Positions 35,847 to 45,928 are shown, numbered from the stretch's first letter. The stretch: DNA of 64,000 nucleotides from Tannerellaceae bacterium (GCA_031255855.1 JAIRRS010000112.1:1-64000); one strand, 5' to 3'. Numbers and translations: made by a program. The notes: generated by a model from the letters alone, not told the origin.

Positions 35847-36941
35847 ATGAATTATTGTGATAAGATAAAATACAGGATATATACGGCTGAAAAAGCCTCT
35901 TTCCCTGATATGGTAGACAGTTTATTGAAACAAATACCTGGTGATGAATCTGTTTTACGGTTAGCCTTTTTCGGCACTCCTGCAAACAATGAAGAATATA
36001 TCACCCGCCGAACCAGATTGTGGGATAAAGTGCGCGATTTTTATGGCGATGATGAACCAAACCTGTCGTATGTATCCCAACCACCATTAAATGCCCCCCT
36101 CATACTTGAGGTACATAGTTTTACACCCGATAAGGAAGATAAAATAAGTTATAAAAAGTTGCAGGAATATCCCTATGTGGTATTGGAAAACAGTCGTGCA
36201 CGTTTCCTCTTTGCCGGAGGTTTCCAAAGTGATGTTATCAATAGGTCGATAGAACAACAATCCGGCGAAGTTTTTAGAAAAATAGGTAAGATTCTAAAAC
36301 TGGAAGGTTTCCCAATAAATAGTATTATCCGGCAATGGAATTATATTGAACAGATAACCTGTTTTCAGGGAGATAACCAAAATTACCAGAGCTTTAATAA
36401 TGCCCGGGGCGATTTTTATTCGAAAATGGAATGGGCGAATGGTTATCCGGCTGCAACAGGAATAGGTGCGAATCTGGGAGGTGTCCTGGTAGATTTGGAT
36501 GCCGTAGTCTTTAAATCGGAAGATGCTTTTGCCACTCCTATTGATAATAAACTGCAAGTTTCGGCACATGCCTATTCCGACAAGGTATTGGAAAACGCAC
36601 AACGGAAGAAAGCAACCCCTAAATTCGAGCGTGCAAAAAGTATGACGTTTGAAAACAAACGTTTGGTTTATATATCAGGAACGGCAGCTATCCGGGGTGA
36701 AGAAAGTCTGAAAGGGGTGGGGCTTGAACAACAATTGCATATTACGATGGAAAATATTGCCCAGCTTACCGGTAAAGCCCAACCCGTCATGCTGCGGGTC
36801 TATCTGAAAGAAAAAGAAGATTATACTCTATCCGAAAAACTGATAAACGAATACAAATTGGGTATCCCTATATCATATATGTGTGCCGATGTATGCCGGG
36901 ATGAACTGTTAATAGAAATTGAAGGGATTGCGATAGAATAA
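35847..36941 (+). CDS. RidA/YjgF-related protein resembling chorismatases
   Basis: The 364-residue cytoplasmic protein (no signal) has a C-terminal YjgF/RidA-like domain (RLVYISGTAAIRGEESLKGVGLEQQLHITMENI, with GVGLEQQ and QAxxxLxN-like features) and an N-terminal half of similar fold. This double-domain layout is that of the FkbO/Hyg5 chorismatase family, although many members have unknown substrates. It starts 3 bp after the haem-protein stop. It may act on a reactive enol or imine intermediate of the pathway. Low certainty on substrate. Confidence 0.6.
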   Translation: MNYCDKIKYRIYTAEKASFPDMVDSLLKQIPGDESVLRLAFFGTPANNEEYITRRTRLWDKVRDFYGDDEPNLSYVSQPPLNAPLILEVHSFTPDKEDKISYKKLQEYPYVVLENSRARFLFAGGFQSDVINRSIEQQSGEVFRKIGKILKLEGFPINSIIRQWNYIEQITCFQGDNQNYQSFNNARGDFYSKMEWANGYPAATGIGANLGGVLVDLDAVVFKSEDAFATPIDNKLQVSAHAYSDKVLENAQRKKATPKFERAKSMTFENKRLVYISGTAAIRGEESLKGVGLEQQLHITMENIAQLTGKAQPVMLRVYLKEKEDYTLSEKLINEYKLGIPISYMCADVCRDELLIEIEGIAIE

Positions 36942-37007
36942 TAACAATAACTGAATAATTTTATTTTATAACTGAATAATCGATTGTTAATATTAAAACT
37001 ATTTTAA

Positions 37008-37718
37008 ATGAAAAAGCTATCTTACATCAAAACATTGATACTTGGAATATTAATAGCATCCTTTGTATCATGTACAGGTACATCATCGTCTAACGATACT
37101 GCTCAGGGACAAGCTACAAATACAATGAATAAACAAAATAAAAAAGAAATGAAGTATATCAAAAAGTACACCAATGCCGACTTTTATACAGACGGTAAAT
37201 TTAATGAAGAAGTTGCTGTTCAGGCATACAAAGATATGTTTGAGTTCTATGATATTCCTTTCACTCCGTTCCTTGAAGAAAACTTTTGGGTAGCAGAGTT
37301 TGGAATTGGTGATTTTGAAAACGTTGGAATGGGAGGCGTGTTTTGGGTAAATGATAAAGAACATGGCTATTTTGCGCATGCCATTTACCTATTACCGGGA
37401 CAAATGATTCCGGAACATGCTCATGTGAAAACAGAATTTCCCGCTAAATTCGAATCATGGATGGTAACAAGAGGATGGTGTTACAATTTCTCGGAGGTAG
37501 GCGACGCAACACCTGGCGCTCCGGCTATTCCGACATCCCATGGACCGATTAAGAGCAAGAATTTTGTTGTCCAGAACGTAGGTGACATCGTTCATTTGAA
37601 AAAAGAAGAAACATTCCATTTCTTGATGGCAGGTCCCGAGGGCGCTATTGTCGACGAATGGGCATGTTACCATGATGGCACCGGTTTGCGTTTTACGAAT
37701 CCCAAGGCTAAGCTATGA
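37008..37718 (+). CDS. Cupin-domain lipoprotein (D-lyxose isomerase-like)
   Basis: The 236-residue lipoprotein has a lipobox (ASFVSC, Cys about 22) and a cupin core with metal ligands in PGQMIPEHAHVKTEFPAKFESWMV (H-x-H...E) and a later His in VHLKKEETFHFLMAG. The region resembles D-lyxose ketol-isomerases of the cupin type. Placement in the periplasm or outer membrane by a lipid anchor is unusual for a sugar isomerase. It sits between the RidA-like gene and the large haem protein, so it could bind or isomerise a periplasmic sugar derivative. Confidence 0.65.
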   Translation: MKKLSYIKTLILGILIASFVSCTGTSSSNDTAQGQATNTMNKQNKKEMKYIKKYTNADFYTDGKFNEEVAVQAYKDMFEFYDIPFTPFLEENFWVAEFGIGDFENVGMGGVFWVNDKEHGYFAHAIYLLPGQMIPEHAHVKTEFPAKFESWMVTRGWCYNFSEVGDATPGAPAIPTSHGPIKSKNFVVQNVGDIVHLKKEETFHFLMAGPEGAIVDEWACYHDGTGLRFTNPKAKL

Positions 37719-37754
37719 TGTAACAACGCTTCAATACCATATTTTGACATACCT

Positions 37755-40700
37755 ATGAACAGATATTTTATATTGATAGCATTGTCCCTGTCTTCTTTAT
37801 GGGGAGCGATACCTGCTACTTCTCAAACAGACAATTGGATAAATGCTTTAATAAAGCATAAAGCCGAAATCCGGGACAAACAAGAGAAGGCTCAAATAAA
37901 AGAAGAAGCAGATAAATTAGCGTCGCTCTATATCAAAGAGATAGGTACATTCAGCGCTTATATTGATACGTTGGAAAATTGGTTGATTTCAACGGACGCT
38001 TCTATTGAGCGTGATGCGGTGATAAAACTGACTGATAAGTTGAAAGACAAAACTTTTTTTACCAACCAGATGGGACAGATAGAAAAAGAAAAAAATGTTG
38101 ACAGGCAAATATCGGCTTATTTACGTTTGTTTGAAAAAGCTCAACAGATATATAGTTTGCAAACGGAATTAGAATGGCTGAACATAGAAGCTATCCGGTT
38201 GGCGTTTGCAGATATGAAGAAGATGAAAGATTTTGATTCCGACAAATATCAAAAGATACTGGATGTGCTGGAATTGCAGGTGAAGGATGGTTTCGACGAT
38301 ATTTACCAATATAAAGAAGAGGCATTGGCGAATGCGGAAATGGCACTTGCCAATAAACGGGCAATTCTGTTAGCCAATCCGCTTTTAGATATCGACAAGG
38401 TAGTGGCTACACGTTTTCAATTAGGGACAAATGCCCGTAAGGCAATGGCTCCGCAATTAGGCACACAAGCCAATAACTGGAGTAATCAACAATCGACAAA
38501 CCGGGAAGGTTTTGAAGCCGATATCGTTGAATTGTCAAACTTGAGGGATAATATGAATACCCGTTCCATATTCAAACCTGAAAGAAGTGGGTCAATAGCC
38601 GATTTGAAATTGCATTGGAAAGCCGATAAAATGATGTTCACTTCATTAATGCCGGACAAACGTTGGAATGTATTCGAGGTAAAACTGGATGGAACAGGAT
38701 TTAAGCCATTGGTAGAAACGGTAGAGCCTGAACTGGAATTTTACGATGGAACCTGGTTGCCCGACGGGCGTGTCATTGCTAATTCCAATATTGGTTATCA
38801 GGGCGTTCCCTGCGTTAGTGGAAGCGACCCGGTGGGGAATATGGTTATATACGACCCCAAGGATAAAAACATGCGTCGTCTGACATTCGACCAGGATGCA
38901 AACTGGAATCCGGTTATCATGCACAACGGACGTGTAATGTATGTCCGCTGGGAATATACGGATTTAACCCACTATTTCTCACGTATTGTAATGCATATGA
39001 ATCCGGATGGGACAGACAACCGGGCATTGTTTGGCAGTGGAGCGATGTTTCCTAACAGTACGTTTGACATCCAGCCGATTCCTGGGCGCTCATCGGCATT
39101 CGTCGGTGTTATTTCCGGACATCATGGAATTGCCCGTTCCGGACGTTTGATGATATTCGACCCGACAAAGGCACGTAAAGGGATAGAAGGCATTGTACAG
39201 GAAATCCCTTACCGGAACCGTCCGGTTATACCTTTGATTAAGGATGAACTGGTAAACGATGTATGGCCGCAGTTTATCAAGCCTATGCCATTGAATGACA
39301 GCTATTATCTGGTATCTGCAAAACTCAATCCGGATGATTTATGGGGGGTGTACCTCGTGGATGTATTTGATAATGTAACCTGTTTGATGAAAAAGGAAGG
39401 ATATGGATTCATCAGTCCAATAGCCGTTGCTGAAACCAATATGCCTCCAGCTATACCAGACCGGGTAAAGCTGGGTGAAAAAGAGGCTACAGTCTTTATA
39501 CAGGACATTTATGAAGGAGAAGGATTAAGGGATGTACCTCGCGGAACTGTTAAGGAATTACGTGTCCACGGATATGAGTATGCTTATTTACATACGGAAT
39601 CCGACCACTACGCACAAGGAATACAAAGTGGTTGGGATATCAAACGACTTCTGGGGACGATTCCTGTTGAAGAGGATGGTTCGGTTATTTTTAAAATACC
39701 GGCTAATACACCGGTCTCTATCCAGCCATTGGATAAAGACGGAGCAGCTATACAATGGATGCGTAGCTGGTTTACAGGTATGCCCGGAGAAATTGTTTCC
39801 TGTGTGGGTTGCCATGAAGACCAGAATCAAATACCAGTGCCTAAAAGAGTAATAGCGTCGCAGAAAGCGCCTGTTCCTTTAACGCAACCGGAGGGTGGCG
39901 TACGTTCGTTTACCTACGATTTGGAAATACAACCGATTCTCGACCGTGCCTGTGTGGCCTGTCACCACGGGGCAGGCAAAGCATTCGATCTCAGGGGAGG
40001 AAAAAAAGACAAACGGGGATACGGTACGTCTTATTTGAAACTGCACCCTTATACACATCGTCAAGGGCCGGAAGCCGATATGATTGTACTTCAACCGTAT
40101 GAATACCATGCAAATACCAGCGAATTGGTTCGATTGTTGAAGACCGGACATTACAACGTGCAACTGACCGATAAAGAATGGCGTACGCTATATAACTGGA
40201 TAGATTATAACGTTCCCGACAAAGGTTATTTTCTTGCGAATCCATATGATGGCTTTCCATATAAAGGCTTCGAACAGATAGAACGCCGGATAGAATTGAC
40301 TAATAAATATGGCTGTGACGCTGGTGTAGACTGGAAAAAAGAAATTACTGATTATGCTGCTTATTTGAAAGGTAAGGGTGAAATAACTCCTGAATATCCG
40401 GTGAAGAAACCTGCCGTTAAGAAGAAGAACATACGGGTTGCAAGCTGGCCGTTTATTGCCGAGTCGGCAAAATCTTTACAAGCCAACGAACGGAAAACCA
40501 ATATGGCTGTAGACATAGCTCCCGGAGTGACCATGCAGTTTGTGCGGATTCCTGCCGGGCAATTCCTAATGGGTAGTTATAATGGGGTAGAAGACAATGC
40601 CCCGGTTTCCAGTGTGAAGATAGGTAAAGCGTTTTGGATGGCGGAAATCGAAGTGACAAATGAGCAATATAATGTTGTCTTCCCCGAGCACGACAGCCGT

Positions 40701-41327
40701 TTTGTAGACCAGCATTGGAAAGACCATACTACGCCAGGGTATCCGGCTAATCTGCCGGAGCAACCGGTTATTCGCGTCAGCTATGAAGATGCTATGGTTT
40801 ATTGCCGGAAATTAAGTGAAATGACAGGTTTAAAGATAACACTCCCTACGGAAGCACAATGGGAATGGGCTTGCCGTGCCGGAAGCGGAGACGATTTTTG
40901 GTATGGTAACCTGAACAGCGATTTCGGAAAGTTTGAGAATTTGGCAGACGCGCAACTCAATAATATGGCAGTAACGGGGATAGACCCGAAGCCCATGTCG
41001 AAAAACAATTCATGGTATCCTTATTACAGCTTCCTACCTAAGGAAGAAAGTGTAGACGATGGGAATATGATACAAATAGATTCTAAAAAATATCAGTCTA
41101 ATCCGTTTGGCCTGTATAGCATGCATGGGAATATTGCCGAATGGACACGTTCGGATTACCTACCGTATCCTTATTCAGAAAAAGTTAAAACATCTTCAAA
41201 ATACAAAGTTGTGAGAGGAGGTTCGTATATTGACCGGCCGAAATATGCGACCGCTTATGCCCGTAAAGCCTATTATCCTTGGCAACGCGTTCATAATGTA
41301 GGTTTTAGAGTGATAATTGAAGATTAA
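37755..41327 (+). CDS. Exported HzsA-like haem protein fused to a SUMF1 (FGE-sulfatase) domain
   Basis: The 1190-residue protein has a signal peptide, a helical region (about 25-270), a TolB/propeller-like middle that resembles the hydrazine synthase alpha-subunit fold (ISGHHGIARSGRLMIFDP...VWPQFIKPMPL), two haem c sites (CVGCH 683-687, CVACHH 733-738) and a C-terminal formylglycine-generating-enzyme-like domain (about 918-1190, MQFVRIPAGQFLMGS, LPTEAQWEWACRAG, HGNIAEWTRSD, VVRGGSY). Such fusions are found in Bacteroidota and Planctomycetota; their reaction is not known. The SUMF1 part more likely binds a ligand than activates a sulfatase, since no sulfatase is linked. Confidence 0.8.
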   Translation: MNRYFILIALSLSSLWGAIPATSQTDNWINALIKHKAEIRDKQEKAQIKEEADKLASLYIKEIGTFSAYIDTLENWLISTDASIERDAVIKLTDKLKDKTFFTNQMGQIEKEKNVDRQISAYLRLFEKAQQIYSLQTELEWLNIEAIRLAFADMKKMKDFDSDKYQKILDVLELQVKDGFDDIYQYKEEALANAEMALANKRAILLANPLLDIDKVVATRFQLGTNARKAMAPQLGTQANNWSNQQSTNREGFEADIVELSNLRDNMNTRSIFKPERSGSIADLKLHWKADKMMFTSLMPDKRWNVFEVKLDGTGFKPLVETVEPELEFYDGTWLPDGRVIANSNIGYQGVPCVSGSDPVGNMVIYDPKDKNMRRLTFDQDANWNPVIMHNGRVMYVRWEYTDLTHYFSRIVMHMNPDGTDNRALFGSGAMFPNSTFDIQPIPGRSSAFVGVISGHHGIARSGRLMIFDPTKARKGIEGIVQEIPYRNRPVIPLIKDELVNDVWPQFIKPMPLNDSYYLVSAKLNPDDLWGVYLVDVFDNVTCLMKKEGYGFISPIAVAETNMPPAIPDRVKLGEKEATVFIQDIYEGEGLRDVPRGTVKELRVHGYEYAYLHTESDHYAQGIQSGWDIKRLLGTIPVEEDGSVIFKIPANTPVSIQPLDKDGAAIQWMRSWFTGMPGEIVSCVGCHEDQNQIPVPKRVIASQKAPVPLTQPEGGVRSFTYDLEIQPILDRACVACHHGAGKAFDLRGGKKDKRGYGTSYLKLHPYTHRQGPEADMIVLQPYEYHANTSELVRLLKTGHYNVQLTDKEWRTLYNWIDYNVPDKGYFLANPYDGFPYKGFEQIERRIELTNKYGCDAGVDWKKEITDYAAYLKGKGEITPEYPVKKPAVKKKNIRVASWPFIAESAKSLQANERKTNMAVDIAPGVTMQFVRIPAGQFLMGSYNGVEDNAPVSSVKIGKAFWMAEIEVTNEQYNVVFPEHDSRFVDQHWKDHTTPGYPANLPEQPVIRVSYEDAMVYCRKLSEMTGLKITLPTEAQWEWACRAGSGDDFWYGNLNSDFGKFENLADAQLNNMAVTGIDPKPMSKNNSWYPYYSFLPKEESVDDGNMIQIDSKKYQSNPFGLYSMHGNIAEWTRSDYLPYPYSEKVKTSSKYKVVRGGSYIDRPKYATAYARKAYYPWQRVHNVGFRVIIED

Positions 41328-41404
41328 TAATTAAGTTGATAAGTGGCAGTTATGGAATAAAATAAATCGTTGACTGTCACTTGTCGACTATCAATTGAAT
41401 TTTT
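41328..41404. repeat. Word-like imperfect inverted repeat before ccsBA
   Basis: The 77-bp gap holds AAGTTGATAAGTGGCAGT and, inverted, ACTGTCACTTGTCGACTATC, an imperfect hairpin built of short repeated words of the GTCAAC/TGACAG kind. Comparable word-repeats fill the gaps at 44225-44261 and 45929-46010. Confidence 0.5.
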
Positions 41405-43885
41405 ATGAAACTACTGGAAAGAATAGCATCCTCTTACGTAACTGCAATTGTTTTATTGATTATTTATGCCTTTTGCTTGGCATTGGCTACTTTTATTGAG
41501 AAGTATCATGGCACTGTAGCGGCAAAAATGATTGTTTATTACTCGCCGCTGTTCTTTCTATTACAGTTTTTATTGGTTGTCAACTTTCTTGCGGCACTTG
41601 TCAAACATCGTTTATTGAAAAAGAAGAAGTGGGGATTTATCCTGATACATTTTGCTTTTATAATTATTCTGTTTGGTGCATTAATCTCTCATCTTTTTGG
41701 TGAAGAAGGCATTCTTCATTTAAGGGAAGGGGAGAGCAGTAACCGTTTGATGGTAGAAACCTCTAAAGGAACTCATTACCATACATTGCCGTTTCATGTG
41801 GAATTAATAAAGTTTACACTCAGTCGGTATCCCGGGTCTTCCAGTCCTTCTTCGTATGAAAGTGAGGTATTGGTTCATATCGACGGTAAAACGCAACAGG
41901 CACGCATCTTCATGAATAATGTGCTTGACGTAAAAGGCTACCGCTTTTTCCAGGCTTCGTATGACAGGGATGAGATGGGAACGGTTTTGTCTGTCAATAA
42001 AGACGTGGCCGGACGAAATGTTACCTATGCGGGTTATCTATTACTTGCGGCAGGTTTCGTATTTTCTATCCTTGGCAAACAATCTCGTTTCCGTCAATTA
42101 AGCAAGCAGTTAAAGGATATAAGGGCTGCATCTTTTTTTCCTGTTCTCCTGTTCTCCCTTTTCTTGGCGCCTTTCCAGCTACAGGCTACACCGGAAGTAG
42201 TTGTGATGTCGGATGCTGTACAAAAATTTGCAGTCAAGCCAGACCACGCGGCTAAGTTCGGGGCTATACCGATGCAAGCATATTCGGGACGGATGATGCC
42301 TGTTAATACATTCTCGTCGGAAGTACTTCGAAAGATACATAAAGCCGAGGCGTTCGGGAATCTTAACTCAGACCAATTTCTGTTAAGCCTTTTGGCTATG
42401 CCTGAAATGTGGATGCGTGTCCCTTTAATTGCTTTGTCCAATAATGAATTAACTTATTTTTATGACTTGCCGGAAAAGCATTGTTCGTATCTGGAAATGT
42501 TCGACAGTAACGGCAACTATAAACTCCAACAGAAGCTGGAAGATGCATACAATAAGCAACCGGCCGAACGGAATAGTTTCGATAAAGATGTAATAAAATT
42601 GGACGAAAAGGTGAATATCCTGTATCAGTTGTTTCACCGTCAGATGCTCAATATTTTCCCGAAAGAAGGCGACCGTAATCATAAATGGTATGCTTCGGGT
42701 GATGATTTATCTGTTTTTTCCGGGCAAGACTCCATGTTTGTCTCGCGTGTTTTAGACTGGTACTTAATGGAAGTTCAGACGGGAATGAAAGAAGGCGACT
42801 ATTCAAAAGCTGATGAAGTGTTGGATATGATAACCACATATCAGCAAAAAATGAATACGGCATTAGACATAAATCCGAAAAAAATTGAAACAGAATTACT
42901 GTATAACCGGCTGGATATTTTCCGTCTGTGTAAAAAGTTCTACCTTATTCTGGGAGGTTTACTATTAGTTGTGTCATTTATTACCCTCTTAAAGAAGGAA
43001 AAAAGGATAACGTGGCTTACCTGGATACTGGCAATAGGAGTGTCGGGCGTATTCCTTTTCCACATGACAGGGATGGGTATGCGTTGGTATATAGCAGGAT
43101 ATGCCCCGTGGAGCAACTCGTATGAAACAATGGTGTATGTTTCCTGGGCTACCGTTTTGGCCGGTTTACTATTTGCCCGCCGGAGTTCTGTTACATTTGC
43201 ATTGGCAACGTTGTTTGGGGGAATTATCCTGTTCGTATCAGGTCTTAATTGGATGGATCCGCAAATCAACCCCTTAGTGCCTGTCCTTAAATCCCCTTGG
43301 TTGATGTTTCACGTAGCTGTTATTGTTGCTGCCTACGGTTTTTTGGGCATAAGCAGCCTGATAGGACTTACGAATCTTTGTATAATGTCTTTCGGACGCA
43401 ACACGCAACACGCAGCACGCAGCACAAAAGAAAAAGCGTCAGACCGTTCTTCGTATTCCGTTCTTCATGTTCCAATAATAAAAGAATTAACTATTATCAA
43501 CGAAATGTCTTTGTTGATAGGATTGGCATTGATGACAATTGGAACGTTTTTGGGAGCTGTATGGGCAAATGAATCATGGGGTCGCTATTGGGGATGGGAT
43601 CCAAAAGAAACTTGGGCGCTTGTTACAATGGTAGTCTATGCCATTGTTATTCATTTACGGTTGGTAAGGAAGTGGGACAATCCCTGGCTGTTCAACCTGT
43701 CATCCGTTATAGCCTTTTCATCGGTATTGATGACGTATTTCGGGGTCAACTATTTTCTTAGTGGTATGCACTCGTATGGACAAAACGACCATATCGGAGG
43801 TATTTTTATGTATATGTATATTGCCATTGCTGTTGTTATATTGTTAGGAATTTTGTCTTATAGGAAGTTGGCAATTGATAACTAA
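41405..43885 (+). CDS. Fused cytochrome c biogenesis protein CcsBA (system II)
   Basis: The 826-residue membrane protein exports haem and attaches it to CxxCH sites. The N-terminal ResB/CcsB part has membrane helices (about 10-100) and a large periplasmic loop; the C-terminal CcsA part has the tryptophan-rich WWD motif WGRYWGWDPKETWAL (about 720-735) and flanking helices with histidines. Its place right after two multihaem proteins implies dedicated maturation of those proteins. The loop at about residues 665-685 is encoded by word-like DNA repeats (ACGCAACACGCAACACGCAG at 43397 onward) that look like an insertion between two helices. Confidence 0.9.
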   Translation: MKLLERIASSYVTAIVLLIIYAFCLALATFIEKYHGTVAAKMIVYYSPLFFLLQFLLVVNFLAALVKHRLLKKKKWGFILIHFAFIIILFGALISHLFGEEGILHLREGESSNRLMVETSKGTHYHTLPFHVELIKFTLSRYPGSSSPSSYESEVLVHIDGKTQQARIFMNNVLDVKGYRFFQASYDRDEMGTVLSVNKDVAGRNVTYAGYLLLAAGFVFSILGKQSRFRQLSKQLKDIRAASFFPVLLFSLFLAPFQLQATPEVVVMSDAVQKFAVKPDHAAKFGAIPMQAYSGRMMPVNTFSSEVLRKIHKAEAFGNLNSDQFLLSLLAMPEMWMRVPLIALSNNELTYFYDLPEKHCSYLEMFDSNGNYKLQQKLEDAYNKQPAERNSFDKDVIKLDEKVNILYQLFHRQMLNIFPKEGDRNHKWYASGDDLSVFSGQDSMFVSRVLDWYLMEVQTGMKEGDYSKADEVLDMITTYQQKMNTALDINPKKIETELLYNRLDIFRLCKKFYLILGGLLLVVSFITLLKKEKRITWLTWILAIGVSGVFLFHMTGMGMRWYIAGYAPWSNSYETMVYVSWATVLAGLLFARRSSVTFALATLFGGIILFVSGLNWMDPQINPLVPVLKSPWLMFHVAVIVAAYGFLGISSLIGLTNLCIMSFGRNTQHAARSTKEKASDRSSYSVLHVPIIKELTIINEMSLLIGLALMTIGTFLGAVWANESWGRYWGWDPKETWALVTMVVYAIVIHLRLVRKWDNPWLFNLSSVIAFSSVLMTYFGVNYFLSGMHSYGQNDHIGGIFMYMYIAIAVVILLGILSYRKLAIDN
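43397..43437. repeat. Tandem word repeat inside ccsBA
   Basis: Repeats of ACGCAACACGC/ACGCAGCACGC encode the low-complexity loop RNTQHAARSTKE, between two CcsA membrane helices. The reading frame is kept. A second word repeat (CGTTCTTCGTATTCCGTTCTT) follows at about 43447-43467. Confidence 0.65.
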
Positions 43886-43909
43886 AATAATAATCTAATT
43901 TTTAAAATC

Positions 43910-44224
43910 ATGAGAACATTTCACCATGTAGGTATTATTACGAATGAGAAAAAGGAAGGAGCCATGTATAATGAGGTTCTGAGTGTATGGCTGACGGATA
44001 TCAGCAAAAGCCCCAATAAAATAGAATGGTTGAAGTTTGAAGAAGGAAGTATCCTGCCTGAACTGATACAGAAGGAAACCCATCTGGCTTACACTGTACC
44101 TTCTATCGAAGGAGAATTGAAAGGAAAAAATGTAATATTCCCCCCTCTGGTATGCGACGAACATCTAACCATCGCTTTCATAGAAGAAGAAGGAATACCT
44201 ATTGAGATTATGGAAATTAAATAA
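43910..44224 (+). CDS. Small VOC (glyoxalase-like) protein
   Basis: The 104-residue protein begins FHHVGIITNEKKEG, the usual first strand of vicinal-oxygen-chelate proteins with a metal-binding His, has a second His in ETHLAYTVPSIE, and ends with the acidic strand IPIEIMEIK. VOC proteins of this size work as dimers and may isomerise or cleave sugar-like substrates. It lies 24 bp after ccsBA and before dhaK, so a step in the same pathway is likely. Function not established. Confidence 0.65.
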   Translation: MRTFHHVGIITNEKKEGAMYNEVLSVWLTDISKSPNKIEWLKFEEGSILPELIQKETHLAYTVPSIEGELKGKNVIFPPLVCDEHLTIAFIEEEGIPIEIMEIK

Positions 44225-44261
44225 TAACGATGAATGATTCACCGTTCACCGTTTATCGTTA
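44225..44261. repeat. Word-like inverted repeat before dhaK
   Basis: TAACGAT (44225-44231) and ATCGTTA (44255-44261) pair around tandem CACCGTT words. It directly follows the VOC stop codon. Confidence 0.5.
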
Positions 44262-44279
44262 ATATTAATCATTGATGTC

Positions 44280-45287
44280 ATGAAAACAAAATTTATAAAT
44301 AAACCGGAACAAGTTACTCCTGAATTATTGGAAGGTTATGTGCTTTGCTACCCTGATAGGGTGAAATTGGGCGGAGAAAACATCATTGTCCGGGCGAATC
44401 CGAAAGATGAAGATAAAGTAGCTATCGTAACGTTGGGTGGTTCCGGCCATGAACCTGCATTAAGCGGGTTTGTAGGAGAAGGGATGCTTGATTGTTCGGT
44501 AGTAGGAGATGTATTTGCTGCTCCCGGCGCCCAGCGGCTTTTCCAGGCTTTGCAACTGATGAAACGTGAAGCTGGAATCCTATTAGTCGTATTGAACCAT
44601 TCGGGGGATGTAATGAGTGCGAATATGGCGTGCCAACTGGCAGAACGTGCCGGAATCAAGGTAAAACAAATTCTTACCCATGATGATATCAGTGCCGGAA
44701 TAGACGCCCCGGCAAACGACCGTCGCGGACTGGCAGGATGTATTCCTCTATTTAAGATAATAGGCGCTGCCGCCGAAGAAGGCAAATCGATAGATGAACT
44801 GATTGAAATAAGCGAACGGTTCAATAAGAATGTCGCCACATTGGCTGTTGCTACGGGAAAATGTACACATCCTCAGAATAATGCATTGATTTCCGACCTG
44901 CCGCCCGGTATTATGGAAATCGGAATGGGACAGCATGGCGAAGGTGGTGGCGGACAAAAATCATTAGTGTCGGCCGACGAAACTGCTATTGAAATGGTCG
45001 ATTTGCTTTGTAAGCAACTCAAACCCCAAAGCGGTGATAAAGTGATGTTGATAATCAATGGAACCGGCGCTACCACCCAGATGGAGCACAACATTATTTT
45101 CCGTAAAGCGTATAAAGAACTGGAAGCGCGAGGCATTAAAGTAGCGTTCAGCCGTATACAAGAAATACTGACGGTGCAGGAACAAGCCGGTTTCCAAATG
45201 ATTATGGCTATTTTGGACGACGACCATATCAATTATCTGAATAATAAAAAAGCAGATGCTCCTTATTGGACGACAATCGGGAAATAA
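44280..45287 (+). CDS. dhaK: Dihydroxyacetone kinase subunit DhaK
   Basis: The 335-residue substrate-binding subunit has the family signatures GGSGHEPALSGFVGEGMLD near 57 and the substrate-linking His at about 219 in IGMGQHGEGGG, which forms a hemiaminal bond with dihydroxyacetone-like ketones. No DhaM phosphotransferase gene is linked, so an ATP-dependent kinase of DhaK plus DhaL is likely. In catabolic clusters such DhaKL pairs act on other ketoses, for example erythrulose, so dihydroxyacetone itself is not certain. dhaL starts 3 bp later. Confidence 0.92.
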   Translation: MKTKFINKPEQVTPELLEGYVLCYPDRVKLGGENIIVRANPKDEDKVAIVTLGGSGHEPALSGFVGEGMLDCSVVGDVFAAPGAQRLFQALQLMKREAGILLVVLNHSGDVMSANMACQLAERAGIKVKQILTHDDISAGIDAPANDRRGLAGCIPLFKIIGAAAEEGKSIDELIEISERFNKNVATLAVATGKCTHPQNNALISDLPPGIMEIGMGQHGEGGGGQKSLVSADETAIEMVDLLCKQLKPQSGDKVMLIINGTGATTQMEHNIIFRKAYKELEARGIKVAFSRIQEILTVQEQAGFQMIMAILDDDHINYLNNKKADAPYWTTIGK

Positions 45288-45290
45288 CGT

Positions 45291-45914
45291 ATGGAATACC
45301 TGACGATTGACCTATTCAAAGGGATGCTTCGGCATGCACTTGATGATATCAGGAAACGCGAAGACGAATTTTCCGAACTAGACGCTGTTATCGGTGACGG
45401 CGACCACGGGACAGCTATTGTTACTGCCCTTTCCGCTGCTGTAAAAGCGGCCGAAAATGGTTCGGAATTCAAATCCATGCTGAGTGATATGGGGTTCGCC
45501 GTCATGCTCGAATCAAGCGGATCTACCAGTACATTGTTGGGAGCTTTCTTCTTGGGAATGAGCGACCATACTACAGGTGCGGAACTGGATGCAATGCGAG
45601 TTAAATCCATGTTTACAGGCGGTTTGGCGAATGTAGGGAAACAAACCAAGGCACAAAAGGGCGACAAAACAATGATGGATGCCTTAATTCCTGCTGTCGA
45701 GGCCATGCAAACGGTAGAGTCAAACGACATTAAAGAGCTTTTCAAGGCCTCTGCCGATGCTGCCAGGCAAGGCGCCGAGCAAACAATAAACATGAAAGCA
45801 AACTACGGCAGAGCCCGTAACTACGGTGAGCGTTCCATAGGGTATGCTGATAGCGGCGCCTCTTCATGGAGCGCGATTTTTTGTGCGTTTGCACAAAAAA
45901 TAATAACGGAATGA
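45291..45914 (+). CDS. dhaL: Dihydroxyacetone kinase subunit DhaL
   Basis: The 207-residue nucleotide-binding subunit has the Mg-binding acidic motif DAVIGDGDHG near 32-41, the phosphate-binding segment ESSGSTSTLLGAFFLGM, and C-terminal YGRARNYGERSIGYADSGA, which fits the helical DhaL barrel. It phosphorylates the ketone held by DhaK. The pair and the aldolase downstream form a kinase-aldolase route. Confidence 0.92.
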   Translation: MEYLTIDLFKGMLRHALDDIRKREDEFSELDAVIGDGDHGTAIVTALSAAVKAAENGSEFKSMLSDMGFAVMLESSGSTSTLLGAFFLGMSDHTTGAELDAMRVKSMFTGGLANVGKQTKAQKGDKTMMDALIPAVEAMQTVESNDIKELFKASADAARQGAEQTINMKANYGRARNYGERSIGYADSGASSWSAIFCAFAQKIITE

Positions 45915-45928
45915 TTCAATAACTCAAT

